Part shown: one piece after another, positions 25,169 to 33,749 of the stretch
Numbering within the stretch: the stretch's first letter is position 1
Layout of the letters: each line of letters starts with the position of its first letter
DNA from: Dorea sp. D27
Lineage (GTDB): Bacteria > Bacillota > Clostridia > Lachnospirales > Lachnospiraceae
Reading direction: 5' to 3'
Length of the DNA stretch: 64,000 nt
Assembly (NCBI RefSeq): GCF_001185345.1
Contig: NZ_KQ236743.1
Location: forward strand, 714,074 to 778,073
Notes under the pieces: generated by a model
The model's database searches: none
The model's input: the letters and a program-made list of their open reading frames with translations, nothing else
Told to the model about the DNA's origin: nothing
Made by a program: the position numbers and the translations under genes

Positions 25169-26626
25169 ATGGAAGATAAGAAAGAAAAACGTTTGGAATT
25201 CAGAGGAGGGAGCTTTTTCGCCGTATTGCCGCTCATATTGTTCGTCATCGTCTGTATTATGCTTTTCGTCGTCTTTAAAGTGTTTGAGATGGAAGGGCTC
25301 TGCATGGGCGGGATTCTTGTAATCATTATCGGAAGCCTTTTTGCCAAGGACTGGAGCCACTACTGGCGCGCCGTCGTCAAAGGGATGACTTCGGAGATGA
25401 TGAATACGCTTGCATTGATTCTGCTTGTGGTCGGCATCTTCGCTAAAATGATGTCACGCGGGGGAGTTGCCCAGGGATTTGTATGGCTCGGCGATTCCAT
25501 GGGGCTGCATGGCGGCATGTTCGTCGTATTTGCATTTGTCGCCACGAGCATCATATCTATGTCCACCGGTACTTCTATCGGGACATTGTTTTCCGGATTT
25601 CCGATTCTCTATCCGTCGGGGATCCTGCTCGGTGCCCACCCGCTGTACCTGGCAGGGGCTATCCTGTCCGGAGCCATATTCGGAGATAACATCGCCCCCA
25701 TATCTGACACGACGATTGCGTCGGCAGCTTCACAGAGCTACAAGAACAAAAAGGGTACGGCTGACATTGGCGGTGTCGTAGCTACCCGCCTGAAATATGC
25801 GCTTGTCGCCATGGCTATCGCATGCGTACTGTTCCTCGTGCTCGGCAATGCCGGCGCGGGAGACCCGGCAGGAAAAGAGATTCTGGAAGCATATAAGGAT
25901 CCGAAAGGCCTCATCATGCTTATCCCTGTCGCGGTGCTTCTTACGGTTGCGATTATTAAAAGAGATATCTTCATCGCGGTGACGTGGGGCATCCTATCCG
26001 GTACGGCCATCGGGCTTGCCGCAGGAATCCTTGCGCCGGCTGATATCGTATCCGTACAGGACGGGGCGCTGGCCGGATTTGCCATAGACGGCATCAGGAA
26101 CATGCTCGGAACGGTCGGCTATCTGTATGCGGTCGCCGGAATCATCGGCGTGCTCAATGAGAGCGGGATGATGCAGAAGATGATAGACGCGCTGCTCAAG
26201 AGCAAGCTGAACAAGTCGATTATCGGCTCCGAACTCATCATCGGCTTTGGCATCATCCTGACTTCCATATGCCTTGGTTCAGCCAACGGGCCGGCTATCA
26301 TCATGTATGGGCCGATTGCAGACAAGATAGGGCAGGAGAGCGGGCTGCACCCTTACCGGCGCTCAAATCTTCTGGACGGTTTTGCAAGTACCCTGTCTGT
26401 CATTATACCATTTACGAGCTCTTTTATCTTTATCGTTATCAGCTGTATCACAGGTCTGATGGAAGAATATACCTTTATACACGCCATAAACCCGATTGCC
26501 CTGGCGGGGGCGACCTTCCACTGCATCGCTTTGTTTGGCGTATTTCTGTTCTCCGTGCTGACAGGATGGGGCAGGGAATACGAAGGCCCGGACGGTGAGC
26601 GCGTCAAAGCGAAAGAGCATAGCTAA
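25169..26626 (+). CDS. NhaC-type Na+/H+ antiporter family transporter
   Basis: 485-residue membrane protein of the NhaC/ion-transporter superfamily with about 12 helices. Conserved TGTSIGTLFSGFPILYPSG, GAIFGDNIAPISDTT and the C-terminal LCLGSANGPAIIMYG region are present. It starts after AAGGAGGGTG and ends the BMC-linked transcript, closed by the terminator at 26649. NhaC relatives include Na+/H+ antiporters and malate-lactate or lysine exchangers, so an exchange role for pathway products is possible. Confidence 0.87.
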   Translation: MEDKKEKRLEFRGGSFFAVLPLILFVIVCIMLFVVFKVFEMEGLCMGGILVIIIGSLFAKDWSHYWRAVVKGMTSEMMNTLALILLVVGIFAKMMSRGGVAQGFVWLGDSMGLHGGMFVVFAFVATSIISMSTGTSIGTLFSGFPILYPSGILLGAHPLYLAGAILSGAIFGDNIAPISDTTIASAASQSYKNKKGTADIGGVVATRLKYALVAMAIACVLFLVLGNAGAGDPAGKEILEAYKDPKGLIMLIPVAVLLTVAIIKRDIFIAVTWGILSGTAIGLAAGILAPADIVSVQDGALAGFAIDGIRNMLGTVGYLYAVAGIIGVLNESGMMQKMIDALLKSKLNKSIIGSELIIGFGIILTSICLGSANGPAIIMYGPIADKIGQESGLHPYRRSNLLDGFASTLSVIIPFTSSFIFIVISCITGLMEEYTFIHAINPIALAGATFHCIALFGVFLFSVLTGWGREYEGPDGERVKAKEHS

Positions 26627-26648
26627 GAAAGTAGAGAATAGTGTCGTA

Positions 26649-26676
26649 TAAAAGGGAGGCCCGGGCTTCCCTTTTT
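26649..26676 (+). terminator. Intrinsic terminator of the BMC/transporter operon
   Basis: AAAAGGGAGGC / GCTTCCCTTTTT hairpin with CG-rich tip, followed by T residues. It ends the run of genes that begins at 11457. Confidence 0.88.
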
Positions 26677-26678
26677 GG

Positions 26679-26707
26679 TTGACGAGGTTTTGCGCAGAGG
26701 GTATAAT
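26679..26707 (+). promoter_or_regulatory. Consensus SigmaA promoter for the AI-2E/metA operon
   Basis: TTGACG (26679-26684), 17-base spacer, perfect TATAAT (26702-26707), immediately after the previous terminator. Confidence 0.9.
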
Positions 26708-26739
26708 GATTTTAATTGTGTAGAGAGGTGCGCGTATAT

Positions 26740-28095
26740 ATGGAAAATGAAAATAAAAACATGCAGGAGGGTGGCCAGGAGAAGGATAAACGTTCTGACT
26801 ATTATGCAAAGCAGCCCAGATTCGGGGGTAAGGGCCCGTCCAAGATCCGTCAGCAGTTCAACCGGGGAATGACGGCTTTTCTCGTGGTGGCGGCGAGCAT
26901 ATTATTCTACTTCGCACTCCTTCGGCTTACGAACCTGTCGGAAGGATTCACGAAGATATTCGACGTGCTCAAGCCGGTCATCTATGGCTGTGTGTTCGCT
27001 TATCTGATGAATCCGATTGTCAAGCAGGTGGACAGGTATCTGGCTCCGGTTTTTGAGACGAAGATAAAAAAACGTGACGGGGCAAGGAAGCTATCAAGGG
27101 CATGCGGCATATTCCTGTCCATTGTCATCTTTTTTATACTGATTATCACGCTGTGCAATCTGCTCATCCCGGAACTGTATTCCAGCATACGTAATCTGGT
27201 CTATACCCTTCCGGGACAGCTGAACGATCTCGTCGATAAGCTCAACAATGTGCAGCTTGAGGATTCGACAACAGGCGCCCTTATCAAGACGGCGGTGGAG
27301 GAAGGCACAGATATGCTGCAGACATGGCTGCGCACGGACCTTCTGACCAGGGCGAACGATATCATGTCCAACCTGACGGTAGGGGTTATCAACATCATCA
27401 GCGAGATTGTCAATGCGCTGATAGGAATTATCGTATCTATCTATATCCTGTTCAGCAAAGAGACGTTCTCACGGCAGAGCAAGAAGGCGGTGTATGCGGT
27501 TATGAAGCCAGAGCACGGCAATATGCTGCTCCACCTGGCGACAAAGAGCAATGAGATATTCGGAGGCTTTATCATTGGAAAGATTATAGATTCGCTCATA
27601 ATCGGGGTGCTCTGCTTTATGGGGCTGTCCATCCTGAATATGCCTTACACGATGCTCGTCAGCGTTATTATCGGTGTTACGAACGTCATCCCGTTCTTTG
27701 GCCCTTATATCGGGGCCATACCGAGCGCGGTGCTCATATTGCTGTCCGACCCTGTAAAAGGGGTATATTTCATCCTCTTTATCCTGCTCCTGCAGCAGTT
27801 TGACGGCAACATACTCGGTCCGAAGATACTCGGAGACTCCACAGGACTTTCCGCTTTCTGGGTCATCGTGGCTATCCTGCTCGGCGGCGGCCTGTTCGGA
27901 TTTGTCGGAATGATCATGGGTGTACCGACGTTTGCGGTCCTCTATTATATCGTACAGATGATATTGAACAACAAGCTGGAGCGGAAGAAGCTGCCGGCGG
28001 ATTCAAAGTATTATGACACGATGAGTTATGTAGATAATTCAGGAAAATACATCCATTCTGAAGTACAGCATGCAGATAAAAGGGAGGGAAAATAA
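26740..28095 (+). CDS. AI-2E family transporter
   Basis: About 451-residue polytopic membrane protein of the AI-2E (PerM/TqsA) family. It has two N-terminal helices, a soluble middle stretch, then the conserved C-terminal core with NVIPFFGPYIGAIPS and FDGNILGPKILGDSTGL. Residues 1-40 are polar and charged. Some family members export autoinducer-2; others are Na+/H+ antiporters, so the substrate is open. ATG 26740 gives a leader of about 26 bases from the strong promoter; the TTG at 26716 is less likely. Confidence 0.9.
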   Translation: MENENKNMQEGGQEKDKRSDYYAKQPRFGGKGPSKIRQQFNRGMTAFLVVAASILFYFALLRLTNLSEGFTKIFDVLKPVIYGCVFAYLMNPIVKQVDRYLAPVFETKIKKRDGARKLSRACGIFLSIVIFFILIITLCNLLIPELYSSIRNLVYTLPGQLNDLVDKLNNVQLEDSTTGALIKTAVEEGTDMLQTWLRTDLLTRANDIMSNLTVGVINIISEIVNALIGIIVSIYILFSKETFSRQSKKAVYAVMKPEHGNMLLHLATKSNEIFGGFIIGKIIDSLIIGVLCFMGLSILNMPYTMLVSVIIGVTNVIPFFGPYIGAIPSAVLILLSDPVKGVYFILFILLLQQFDGNILGPKILGDSTGLSAFWVIVAILLGGGLFGFVGMIMGVPTFAVLYYIVQMILNNKLERKKLPADSKYYDTMSYVDNSGKYIHSEVQHADKREGK

Positions 28096-28098
28096 TAT

Positions 28099-29019
28099 AT
28101 GCCAATCAGAGTACAGAATGACCTTCCGGTCAAAGAGATACTGGAACGTGAAAATATATTTGTGATGGATGAATTCCGGGCGACGCACCAGGATATCCGC
28201 CCTATCAGAATCGGGCTTTTGAACCTCATGCCTCTTAAGGAAGAGACGGAGCTCCAGATACTCAGGTCGCTGTCCAACACGCCGCTGCAGGTAGACGTGA
28301 TATTTGTCAACGTATCAAGCCATGAATCGAAGAATACGCCGACGAGCCATCTGAACAAATTCTATCAGACGTTTGAAGAGATAAGAGACCAGAAGTTCGA
28401 CGGCTTTATCATAACCGGGGCGCCGGTGGAACAGATGCCTTTTGAAGAGGTGGATTACTGGGAAGAGCTGAAGGAAATCATGGAGTGGACGACGACCCAT
28501 GTGACATCCACGCTGCACTTGTGCTGGGGAGCGCAGGCGGGGCTCTATTACCACTATGGTATCGACAAGGTACAGCTTGACCGTAAGCTCTTCGGCGTGT
28601 TCCGCCACAAGGTGATGAACCGGAAGATACCGCTCGTGCGCGGGTTCGACGATGTGTTTTACGCCCCCCATTCCAGACATACGGATGTACCTGCTGAGAA
28701 GATACATGCAGATGAGAGGCTGACGATGCTTGCGGAATCGGAAGAAGCCGGCGCCTTCCTTGTGATGGCCCGGGACGGACGGCAGATATTCGTGATGGGG
28801 CATCCGGAATACGACAGGATTACACTGGACGGCGAGTATAAGCGTGATGCTGGAAAAGGGCTGCCGATTGATATCCCCGTGAACTACTATCCGGAGGACG
28901 ATTCGGATAACAGGCCGCTGCTGACGTGGAGGGCACATGCCAACAACCTGTACACGAACTGGCTCAATTACTACGTCTACCAGGTGACACCTTACGATCT
29001 GGACGGGACGCCGTTCTAG
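28099..29019 (+). CDS. metA: Homoserine O-acyltransferase MetA, predicted acetyl-CoA specific
   Basis: 306-residue MetA enzyme of methionine synthesis that activates the hydroxyl of L-homoserine. Catalytic Cys142 (HLCWGAQAG), His235 and Glu237 (GHPEYDR) are all at the published positions. Residue 111 is Glu (TGAPVEQ). In this family Glu111 is associated with acetyl-CoA use and Gly111 with succinyl-CoA, so I predict O-acetylhomoserine as product despite the usual 'succinyltransferase' label. It begins 3 bases after the AI-2E transporter gene and shares its promoter. No SAM riboswitch is seen upstream. Confidence 0.95.
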   Translation: MPIRVQNDLPVKEILERENIFVMDEFRATHQDIRPIRIGLLNLMPLKEETELQILRSLSNTPLQVDVIFVNVSSHESKNTPTSHLNKFYQTFEEIRDQKFDGFIITGAPVEQMPFEEVDYWEELKEIMEWTTTHVTSTLHLCWGAQAGLYYHYGIDKVQLDRKLFGVFRHKVMNRKIPLVRGFDDVFYAPHSRHTDVPAEKIHADERLTMLAESEEAGAFLVMARDGRQIFVMGHPEYDRITLDGEYKRDAGKGLPIDIPVNYYPEDDSDNRPLLTWRAHANNLYTNWLNYYVYQVTPYDLDGTPF

Positions 29020-29244
29020 AATGCCGGAAAAGCCTGTGGCTGACACGTTTGTGAGGGATTATAATTACTCTTATGATTGGGAAGCAGCTGTATTTTGTAG
29101 ACGAAATCTGGGCAGGAGTATTTAGTTAATACCTTGTTAAGCAGTAAGTATCTTGAAGGAAAATGAATGATTCAGCAGGCAAGCCATGTAGTGAGTGCGA
29201 ACGTTATTCGTTTTATATTTATTAGACTTATATTGGCATGGAAC
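29020..29244. other. Intergenic, start of AT-rich stretch
   Basis: No gene, tRNA or clear promoter found between metA and the minus-strand terminator. Base composition turns markedly AT-rich here and stays so to about 30.8 kb. Confidence 0.6.
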
Positions 29245-29299
29245 AAAAAAAGACTGATAAACAGAGACTTTTATGACTTGGTCACAGTTTATCAGTCTT
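29245..29299 (-). terminator. Intrinsic terminator of the minus-strand secreted-protein gene
   Basis: Perfect 13-base arms 29250-29262 and 29287-29299; the A-run at 29245-29250 becomes the T-run on the minus strand. It lies just downstream of the stop at 29323. Confidence 0.85.
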
Positions 29300-29322
29300 A
29301 GCATGTCAATGTAGGTATTGTA

Positions 29323-30174
29323 TTATAGTGCATATACTATGCTGATTTTAAATGGGTGAATTAGACCTAAAGTCTGCATTGCATAGCAATAATTATTACC
29401 AAATCCAACTGCGAGACTATCATACTTTCCCCATGCAAAATCGTATACATCTGTAATATAATAAGTTGCGGCATAGCCATTACTCTGTTTCTTAAATGCT
29501 ACTTGATAGTTAACATTATGCAGAGCTGTATATTGGTCTAAAGAAGAGTTGGCTATTGTATATGCGAATGTACCATATACTGAACCTTGCAGTTTACCAG
29601 TTTGTGCTATTTCAATATTAAATTGTAATTCGATTTTATCAAAGAGCTCTTGAACAAAAGCGCATTTACTTGCCCAGTCATCATTGCGATTATAATATGT
29701 CGGTGGATTATTTTGATCAGCATGACGCATATATTTTGCTGTTTGTGTACATCCCTTAGATTCTACCATCAATATACCGGCATAATAAGCGGTTCTTGCT
29801 GCATCAATAGGATTAACTCTGGTAATTGCAGCTTTATTTTCTTGTGATTCAACTAAAGCATTAGCATTTTCTTGCGCCATTTTTAGTTCTTCATTTGTTT
29901 TTTTATTCATTTCAATTGATTGAATCAAAGCTTCATTGACAAATTCGTTAAGCTCTTCAGAATTTGTATGTATTTCTTTATTAAACAAATCAATAACATT
30001 GTTTATGAAGGCTTTATCTACCAAATTTCTTTGAGAAGCATCTTCTATTGCTGCTTGCGTCTCCGGATATAATTTAAATTCCTCATTGGCTTTAGCAATA
30101 GTTGAAAACATTAATATTGATAAAATTAAAGCTATCATTAATGAAGAGGTTATACGGCTCAAATATTTTTTCAT
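29323..30174 (-). CDS. Unknown secreted protein, AT-rich gene
   Basis: 283-residue protein of unknown function. A signal peptide is clear (MKKYLSRITSS, hydrophobic core, cleavage near STIAKA-NEE). Residues 35-120 are charged and helical with KMAQENANALVESQE-like heptads (real stretch: LKMAQENANALVESQENK). Residues 125-283 form a tyrosine- and glycine-rich domain (ITDVYDFAWGKYDSLAVGFGNNYCYAMQTLG). Two cysteines (CTQTAK; SKCAF) could pair. Its codons are far richer in A/T than neighbouring genes, which suggests recent acquisition. AGGAAGGA precedes the ATG. It might be a secreted toxin or surface protein, but no family is recognised. Confidence 0.8.
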   Translation of the reverse strand: MKKYLSRITSSLMIALILSILMFSTIAKANEEFKLYPETQAAIEDASQRNLVDKAFINNVIDLFNKEIHTNSEELNEFVNEALIQSIEMNKKTNEELKMAQENANALVESQENKAAITRVNPIDAARTAYYAGILMVESKGCTQTAKYMRHADQNNPPTYYNRNDDWASKCAFVQELFDKIELQFNIEIAQTGKLQGSVYGTFAYTIANSSLDQYTALHNVNYQVAFKKQSNGYAATYYITDVYDFAWGKYDSLAVGFGNNYCYAMQTLGLIHPFKISIVYAL

Positions 30175-30235
30175 ATTTTATTCCTTCCTGATATAAAATC
30201 GGTACTTAAAACTCGTTGTTCCCTTTCGGCGGAGT

Positions 30236-30676
30236 TTAAGATGCATGGAATCCTCCAAGCAAAAAGCTAATAGCAAACAAATCAACAAAACAAAAAGCAA
30301 TAAAGAGACCAAATGACAAACTAAAGAAAATAATATTTCTTGTTGAGCTTATACTATACATAGAATATTTATCTCTAAATATGACCGCAAATATGATTGC
30401 TGCTATCAATGTAATTATCCAAATTTTCAAGCAGACAGGAAGTATATTTAATATTATATAATTGCTTTTTGTTTGTTCACCCTTCAGATAAATAAATGCT
30501 ATATAATTCAAGAATGCTGTAAAGAAGGGGACTAAAATTAAAAATATATAAATGTATATTTTTAGAATGAGCTTTTTTATTTTATCTTCCTCCTCTTTGC
30601 CTATAGATAATAGTACTATTATGTATATAATAACTATATAATAGCGAGTTAAAAAATTATAGGTTCTGTCTTTATA
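30236..30676 (-). pseudogene. AT-rich membrane ORF without a usable upstream start (possible truncated gene)
   Basis: An open frame encoding several hydrophobic helices runs from 30676 to the stop at 30236 on the minus strand. The only standard start codon near its front is a TTG at 30511, giving 91 residues (two or three membrane helices) without a good ribosome site. The 55 codons before it also encode membrane-like sequence (RYYIVIIYIIVLLSIG, then IYIYIFLILVPFF) but hold no ATG, GTG or TTG. A GAGGAGG occurs before an ATA codon, so a non-standard start is conceivable. Best reading: remnant of a longer membrane gene whose 5' end is lost. Function unknown. Confidence 0.5.
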
Positions 30677-30826
30677 TTACTAAGTCTTGACCTTAAAAAG
30701 TATAAAGCGTTTATTCTGTGTCCGAAGGATATTTCAAGGAAGTTCAGTATAATATTATAGTCATAATTCATAAAGTCTGTCCATATATTTATATAGATAA
30801 AATGGACAAAGGAGCGGAGTATAAAT
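30677..30826. other. AT-rich intergenic region
   Basis: No gene found. The right border of the AT-rich island lies in or just after this stretch. GTATAATATTATAG (near 30748-30761) could hold a -10 for the following small gene, without a convincing -35. Confidence 0.4.
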
Positions 30827-31051
30827 ATGGCCAGAAGGACAAAGTCTTATGAGGAACAGATGGAAGTGCTGGACGTACAGATAGCCAGGGTTCAAGGGAA
30901 ACTGGATTCGCTGCTGCGGCAGAAAGATGAGGTTATAGCTAAAAAGCAGGAGCAGGAATTAAAAGAGCTGTATCGGCTGCTCCAGGAACATAATCTTACG
31001 GTCCGGGAAGCGACACATATAATCAATGCCCAAGGCGGGCAGAGTACATAG
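30827..31051 (+). CDS. Small coiled-coil protein of unknown function
   Basis: 74-residue, highly charged protein predicted to be one long coiled coil (residues 5-55: EEQMEVLDVQIARVQGKLDS, then LLRQKDEVIAKKQEQELKEL) with a short C-terminal tail. No enzyme motif or signal peptide. GGAGCGG precedes the ATG by about 10 bases. It resembles in style the small coiled-coil proteins of mobile elements, but I cannot assign a family. It is followed by a strong terminator, so it is transcribed alone. Confidence 0.7.
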   Translation: MARRTKSYEEQMEVLDVQIARVQGKLDSLLRQKDEVIAKKQEQELKELYRLLQEHNLTVREATHIINAQGGQST

Positions 31052-31066
31052 GGATGAACTGTAAGT

Positions 31067-31113
31067 AGGAAGGCGTCGACAGCCGGGTACCAGCTGTTGG
31101 CGCCTTCCTTTTT
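31067..31113. terminator. Bidirectional terminator between convergent genes
   Basis: Long hairpin (left arm from 31067 AGGAAGGCG, right arm CGCCTTCCTTTTT ending 31113) with inner CAGC/GCTG pairing. It serves the small coiled-coil gene (plus) and the histidine kinase gene (minus), whose stop it touches. Confidence 0.85.
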
Positions 31114-32458
31114 ATCTTCCCGGGTATAGCAGGACGGAGGCTGTAAATATATCCGGCGTGTAATCAAACTCCGCTATGCCCCCATAACTGGCCGCTACGG
31201 ATTTGATACTGGCAATGCCGATGCCAGGAGTCCTGTCACGGTTTGATTTGGTTGAGAGAATCTGACCATCCTTCTGGTAGATGATACCGCTGAAGCCATT
31301 TTCCATACGAATAAAGACTGTGCCTTCTTTTTCTTGTATGTAAAGACGTATAAACTGGTGCTCCTCGTCTGCATCTAATGCCGCAGTAACCGCATTTTCC
31401 CACAAGTTACCTATGATTACCGCCAGGTCACAGCCCGCTATTTTGATATCCTGAGCCAGTTTCAGCTTATATATGACCTCGATGCCTGACTGTACGGCAA
31501 GCATCTCATAGCGGCGGCAGAGAGTGTTGACGACAAAGTTCTCACATAGGGCAGGCTGTATGTTTGCCGCGGTGCTCGTTTCATACTCGTTCAGATATTC
31601 AAGAGCCTTGTCTGTGTCTCCGCTTTCTAACAGCCCTTTGAGCACCTGAATATGCTGCCGATGGTCATGCCGTATGCGGCGGATCTCTTCTGCATGGATC
31701 TCGATGTCATCCGTGCGTGAACGCTGCAGGTCAAGCTGGTGGGCGAGCTGTATATGTCTCTCTTTTTTTTCTGTGGCTTTCGAAGATTGTGCTACTGCCG
31801 ATGCCAACTGGGAGTATGTCACAAAAGCACAAATCATTAGTATGAGCCTCATGAGATTCGCTTCTACCTGAGTGTCTTTTTCTGATACAGGGTAGAAGTA
31901 GACCTGGACGAAGTAAAGCAAGAGGAAGAGCATCGGTATGTACCAGATGCGATGGTATGCCGTCGCTTCTGCCTTTCGCAGCATGTTATACATTTTGCCG
32001 GTGATGATGGCAAAAGGAGGAGCAATCAGAAGAAGCGGCAGCGCGTGTCCGGGGATATCTCCGGGAAGATAACCGCTAGATGTTGCTATCCAGGGAAACC
32101 ATGCGGCATAAGCAAAATATGTTACGCTGATACTGAGATATTGAACGTGGATGGACAGACAAAGTACGAATAAAATGTGGCTGCTTTCCTCGCATACGAC
32201 AGACTTCAGGCAAAAGTAACCTATGAAAAGCATAATCGTAAGGGAGGACAGCTCATAGTCCATGTAAAACGGGAGCCGGGAACAGATCTCTGAGGCGGCG
32301 ACGGATAGCGCGCCAAAAGCACAGCTCAGAGTTATGATATATACTGCAAGGCGGCAAATACATGCTTTTAGCTGTTTGCGGAAAATATAGAGGCAAAAAC
32401 AAGCTGTGGAGGCTGTCTGGATAAAGACAACAAAAAACTGGCATATATTAGATGTCAT
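31112..32458 (-). CDS. GHKL sensor histidine kinase (AgrC-like)
   Basis: 448-residue membrane kinase. Six or seven N-terminal helices (about 5-215) are followed by a coiled coil and a kinase core. The phospho-acceptor region is RIRHDHRQHIQVLKGLLESGD; the ATP lid shows IGNLWENAVTAA (N-box) and TPGIGIASIKSVA (G-box). The absence of a large extracellular domain suits a peptide-sensing AgrC/ComD-type receptor, but no AgrD-like peptide or AgrB gene is visible nearby. It overlaps the response regulator gene by 4 bases. It lies divergent from the Pel-like operon and may regulate it. Confidence 0.9.
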   Translation of the reverse strand: MTSNICQFFVVFIQTASTACFCLYIFRKQLKACICRLAVYIITLSCAFGALSVAASEICSRLPFYMDYELSSLTIMLFIGYFCLKSVVCEESSHILFVLCLSIHVQYLSISVTYFAYAAWFPWIATSSGYLPGDIPGHALPLLLIAPPFAIITGKMYNMLRKAEATAYHRIWYIPMLFLLLYFVQVYFYPVSEKDTQVEANLMRLILMICAFVTYSQLASAVAQSSKATEKKERHIQLAHQLDLQRSRTDDIEIHAEEIRRIRHDHRQHIQVLKGLLESGDTDKALEYLNEYETSTAANIQPALCENFVVNTLCRRYEMLAVQSGIEVIYKLKLAQDIKIAGCDLAVIIGNLWENAVTAALDADEEHQFIRLYIQEKEGTVFIRMENGFSGIIYQKDGQILSTKSNRDRTPGIGIASIKSVAASYGGIAEFDYTPDIFTASVLLYPGR

Positions 32459-33177
32459 AATTCCTGTCCGTCCATTTTCTGAAAGATATAGTTCATATAT
32501 CGGCTTCTGAGCTGGGATTTCCTGTCGCGGGATATCGGTATGGTTCTTCCGTCCTTCATGAGGAAACTATCCTCCATTATCTTCTGTACATAGTCCATAT
32601 TTATAATAAAGTAACGATAACATCTCAGAAAAGGAGCGCCGCCAAGCGCCTCTTCAAGAGAGGACAGTGACTGGCTCACGTTTATCTCTCCTTTTGACGT
32701 GTGCAGAATCGTCTTATGCCCATACACTTCGATGTATTGTATGCCGGAGACGGCAATGTTAAGCGGTATGCGTTCAGAGGTCACGTGAAGCGTCCTTTCA
32801 TATAAATTCAGCCTGGCACGGACGCGGCGCATTGCTTCGCAGAAAGAGGCCCACGATACAGGCTTCAGAAGGTAGTGGGAGGCATCTGTGTCGAAACCGT
32901 CCGCATAGTGCTCCTGGCTCGTCGTCGTGAAGACAATGGCGCCGCAGAAGCCTTTGTCCCGCAGAATGTGGGCGGCGTCTATGCCGGAAGCCCCTTCCAT
33001 ATATATGTCCAAAAACAGCACATCTGCATTTCTGGACTTGTGGCTTCTGAGAAGCATGCCGGCATTCTCTATACCCTCCGCAGTAATTGCCAGATGCTTC
33101 TCTTTCGCATAACGTGTACAGTAATCCATTAGAAGCTGACGGTCGGCGGCAAAGTCATCACATATTATCGCCAGCAT
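32455..33177 (-). CDS. LytTR response regulator (AgrA/LytR-like)
   Basis: 240-residue regulator with an N-terminal receiver domain (acidic Asp7-Asp8, phospho-acceptor Asp57 in LFLDIYMEG, Lys in LLKPVSW) and a C-terminal LytTR DNA-binding domain (about 135-238, IQYIEVYGHKTILHTSKGEI; FLRCYRYFIINMDYV). It is translated first and coupled to the kinase gene. LytTR regulators bind direct repeats upstream of exopolysaccharide, bacteriocin or quorum genes, so the adjacent divergent operon is the natural target. Confidence 0.93.
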   Translation of the reverse strand: MLAIICDDFAADRQLLMDYCTRYAKEKHLAITAEGIENAGMLLRSHKSRNADVLFLDIYMEGASGIDAAHILRDKGFCGAIVFTTTSQEHYADGFDTDASHYLLKPVSWASFCEAMRRVRARLNLYERTLHVTSERIPLNIAVSGIQYIEVYGHKTILHTSKGEINVSQSLSSLEEALGGAPFLRCYRYFIINMDYVQKIMEDSFLMKDGRTIPISRDRKSQLRSRYMNYIFQKMDGQEL

Positions 33178-33312
33178 TTATCATCCCTCCTGTTCCATCG
33201 TAAAGACAACTTAGCAGATTCATAAAGGTTATTATACAGGAAATTTATACCAATCCAATCCGGCTTAAGGATATAAAAAACGGTTCAAGCGGCTTAGTGT
33301 TGTATGGATAGG

Positions 33313-33318
33313 TATAAT
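33313..33318 (+). promoter_or_regulatory. Candidate -10 of the exopolysaccharide operon
   Basis: Perfect TATAAT 49 bases before the first gene of the Pel-like operon, in the 189-base divergent gap with the LytTR regulator. There is no good -35 at 16-18 bases, which fits an activator-dependent promoter. Confidence 0.5.
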
Positions 33319-33366
33319 CTGGAATAATTCTAGAAAAACTGGACCACAGAGAGAGGGTGTACATAT

Positions 33367-33747
33367 TTGAGCATTGTATTAAAGGTCATTTCTATCGCAG
33401 TATGCCTGCTTATGGTTTATGGGCTGTGCCAGGAGATGAAAAAAAGGAATCTGTCGGAAAACCAGGCCATACTATGGCTTGGCGGCGTACTGGGACTGCT
33501 TCTGCTTTCTGCCTTTCCTCAGATACTGTCGGCTGTGGCAGGATTCCTCGGCATCTGGTGGCCACCGGCGGCTCTTATTTTTTTCCTGCTGGTCGTAATC
33601 ATACTCATAATCCTGCGCCATACGGTTACGATTTCCGGAATGGAAGCAGAGATAAAGGAACTGGCGATGCAGCTTACGCTGTTGAAAGATGAGAACGAAG
33701 AGATTAAAAAAGAACTTGGGCGCAAGATAAAAGGAGAGCAGGAATAG
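33367..33747 (+). CDS. DUF2304 membrane protein, first gene of the exopolysaccharide operon
   Basis: 126-residue protein with three N-terminal membrane helices (about 4-22, 34-58, 62-85) and a C-terminal coiled coil (90-125). The pattern (QEMKKRNLSENQAILWLGGVL) fits DUF2304. Members are often beside polyprenyl-glycan glycosyltransferases and may act as small partner subunits. TTG start after GAGAGGGTG. The stop is 2 bases before the next gene. Confidence 0.75.
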   Translation: MSIVLKVISIAVCLLMVYGLCQEMKKRNLSENQAILWLGGVLGLLLLSAFPQILSAVAGFLGIWWPPAALIFFLLVVIILIILRHTVTISGMEAEIKELAMQLTLLKDENEEIKKELGRKIKGEQE

Positions 33748-33749
33748 CC

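Noticed and set aside
26630..28098. SAM riboswitch controlling metA
   Set aside because: metA follows the AI-2E gene by 3 bases and the operon leader is only about 26 bases; no room for the aptamer.
31052..33366. AgrD-type signal peptide gene near the GHKL kinase
   Set aside because: No short ORF with amphipathic leader, Cys-containing core and acidic tail is found on either strand.
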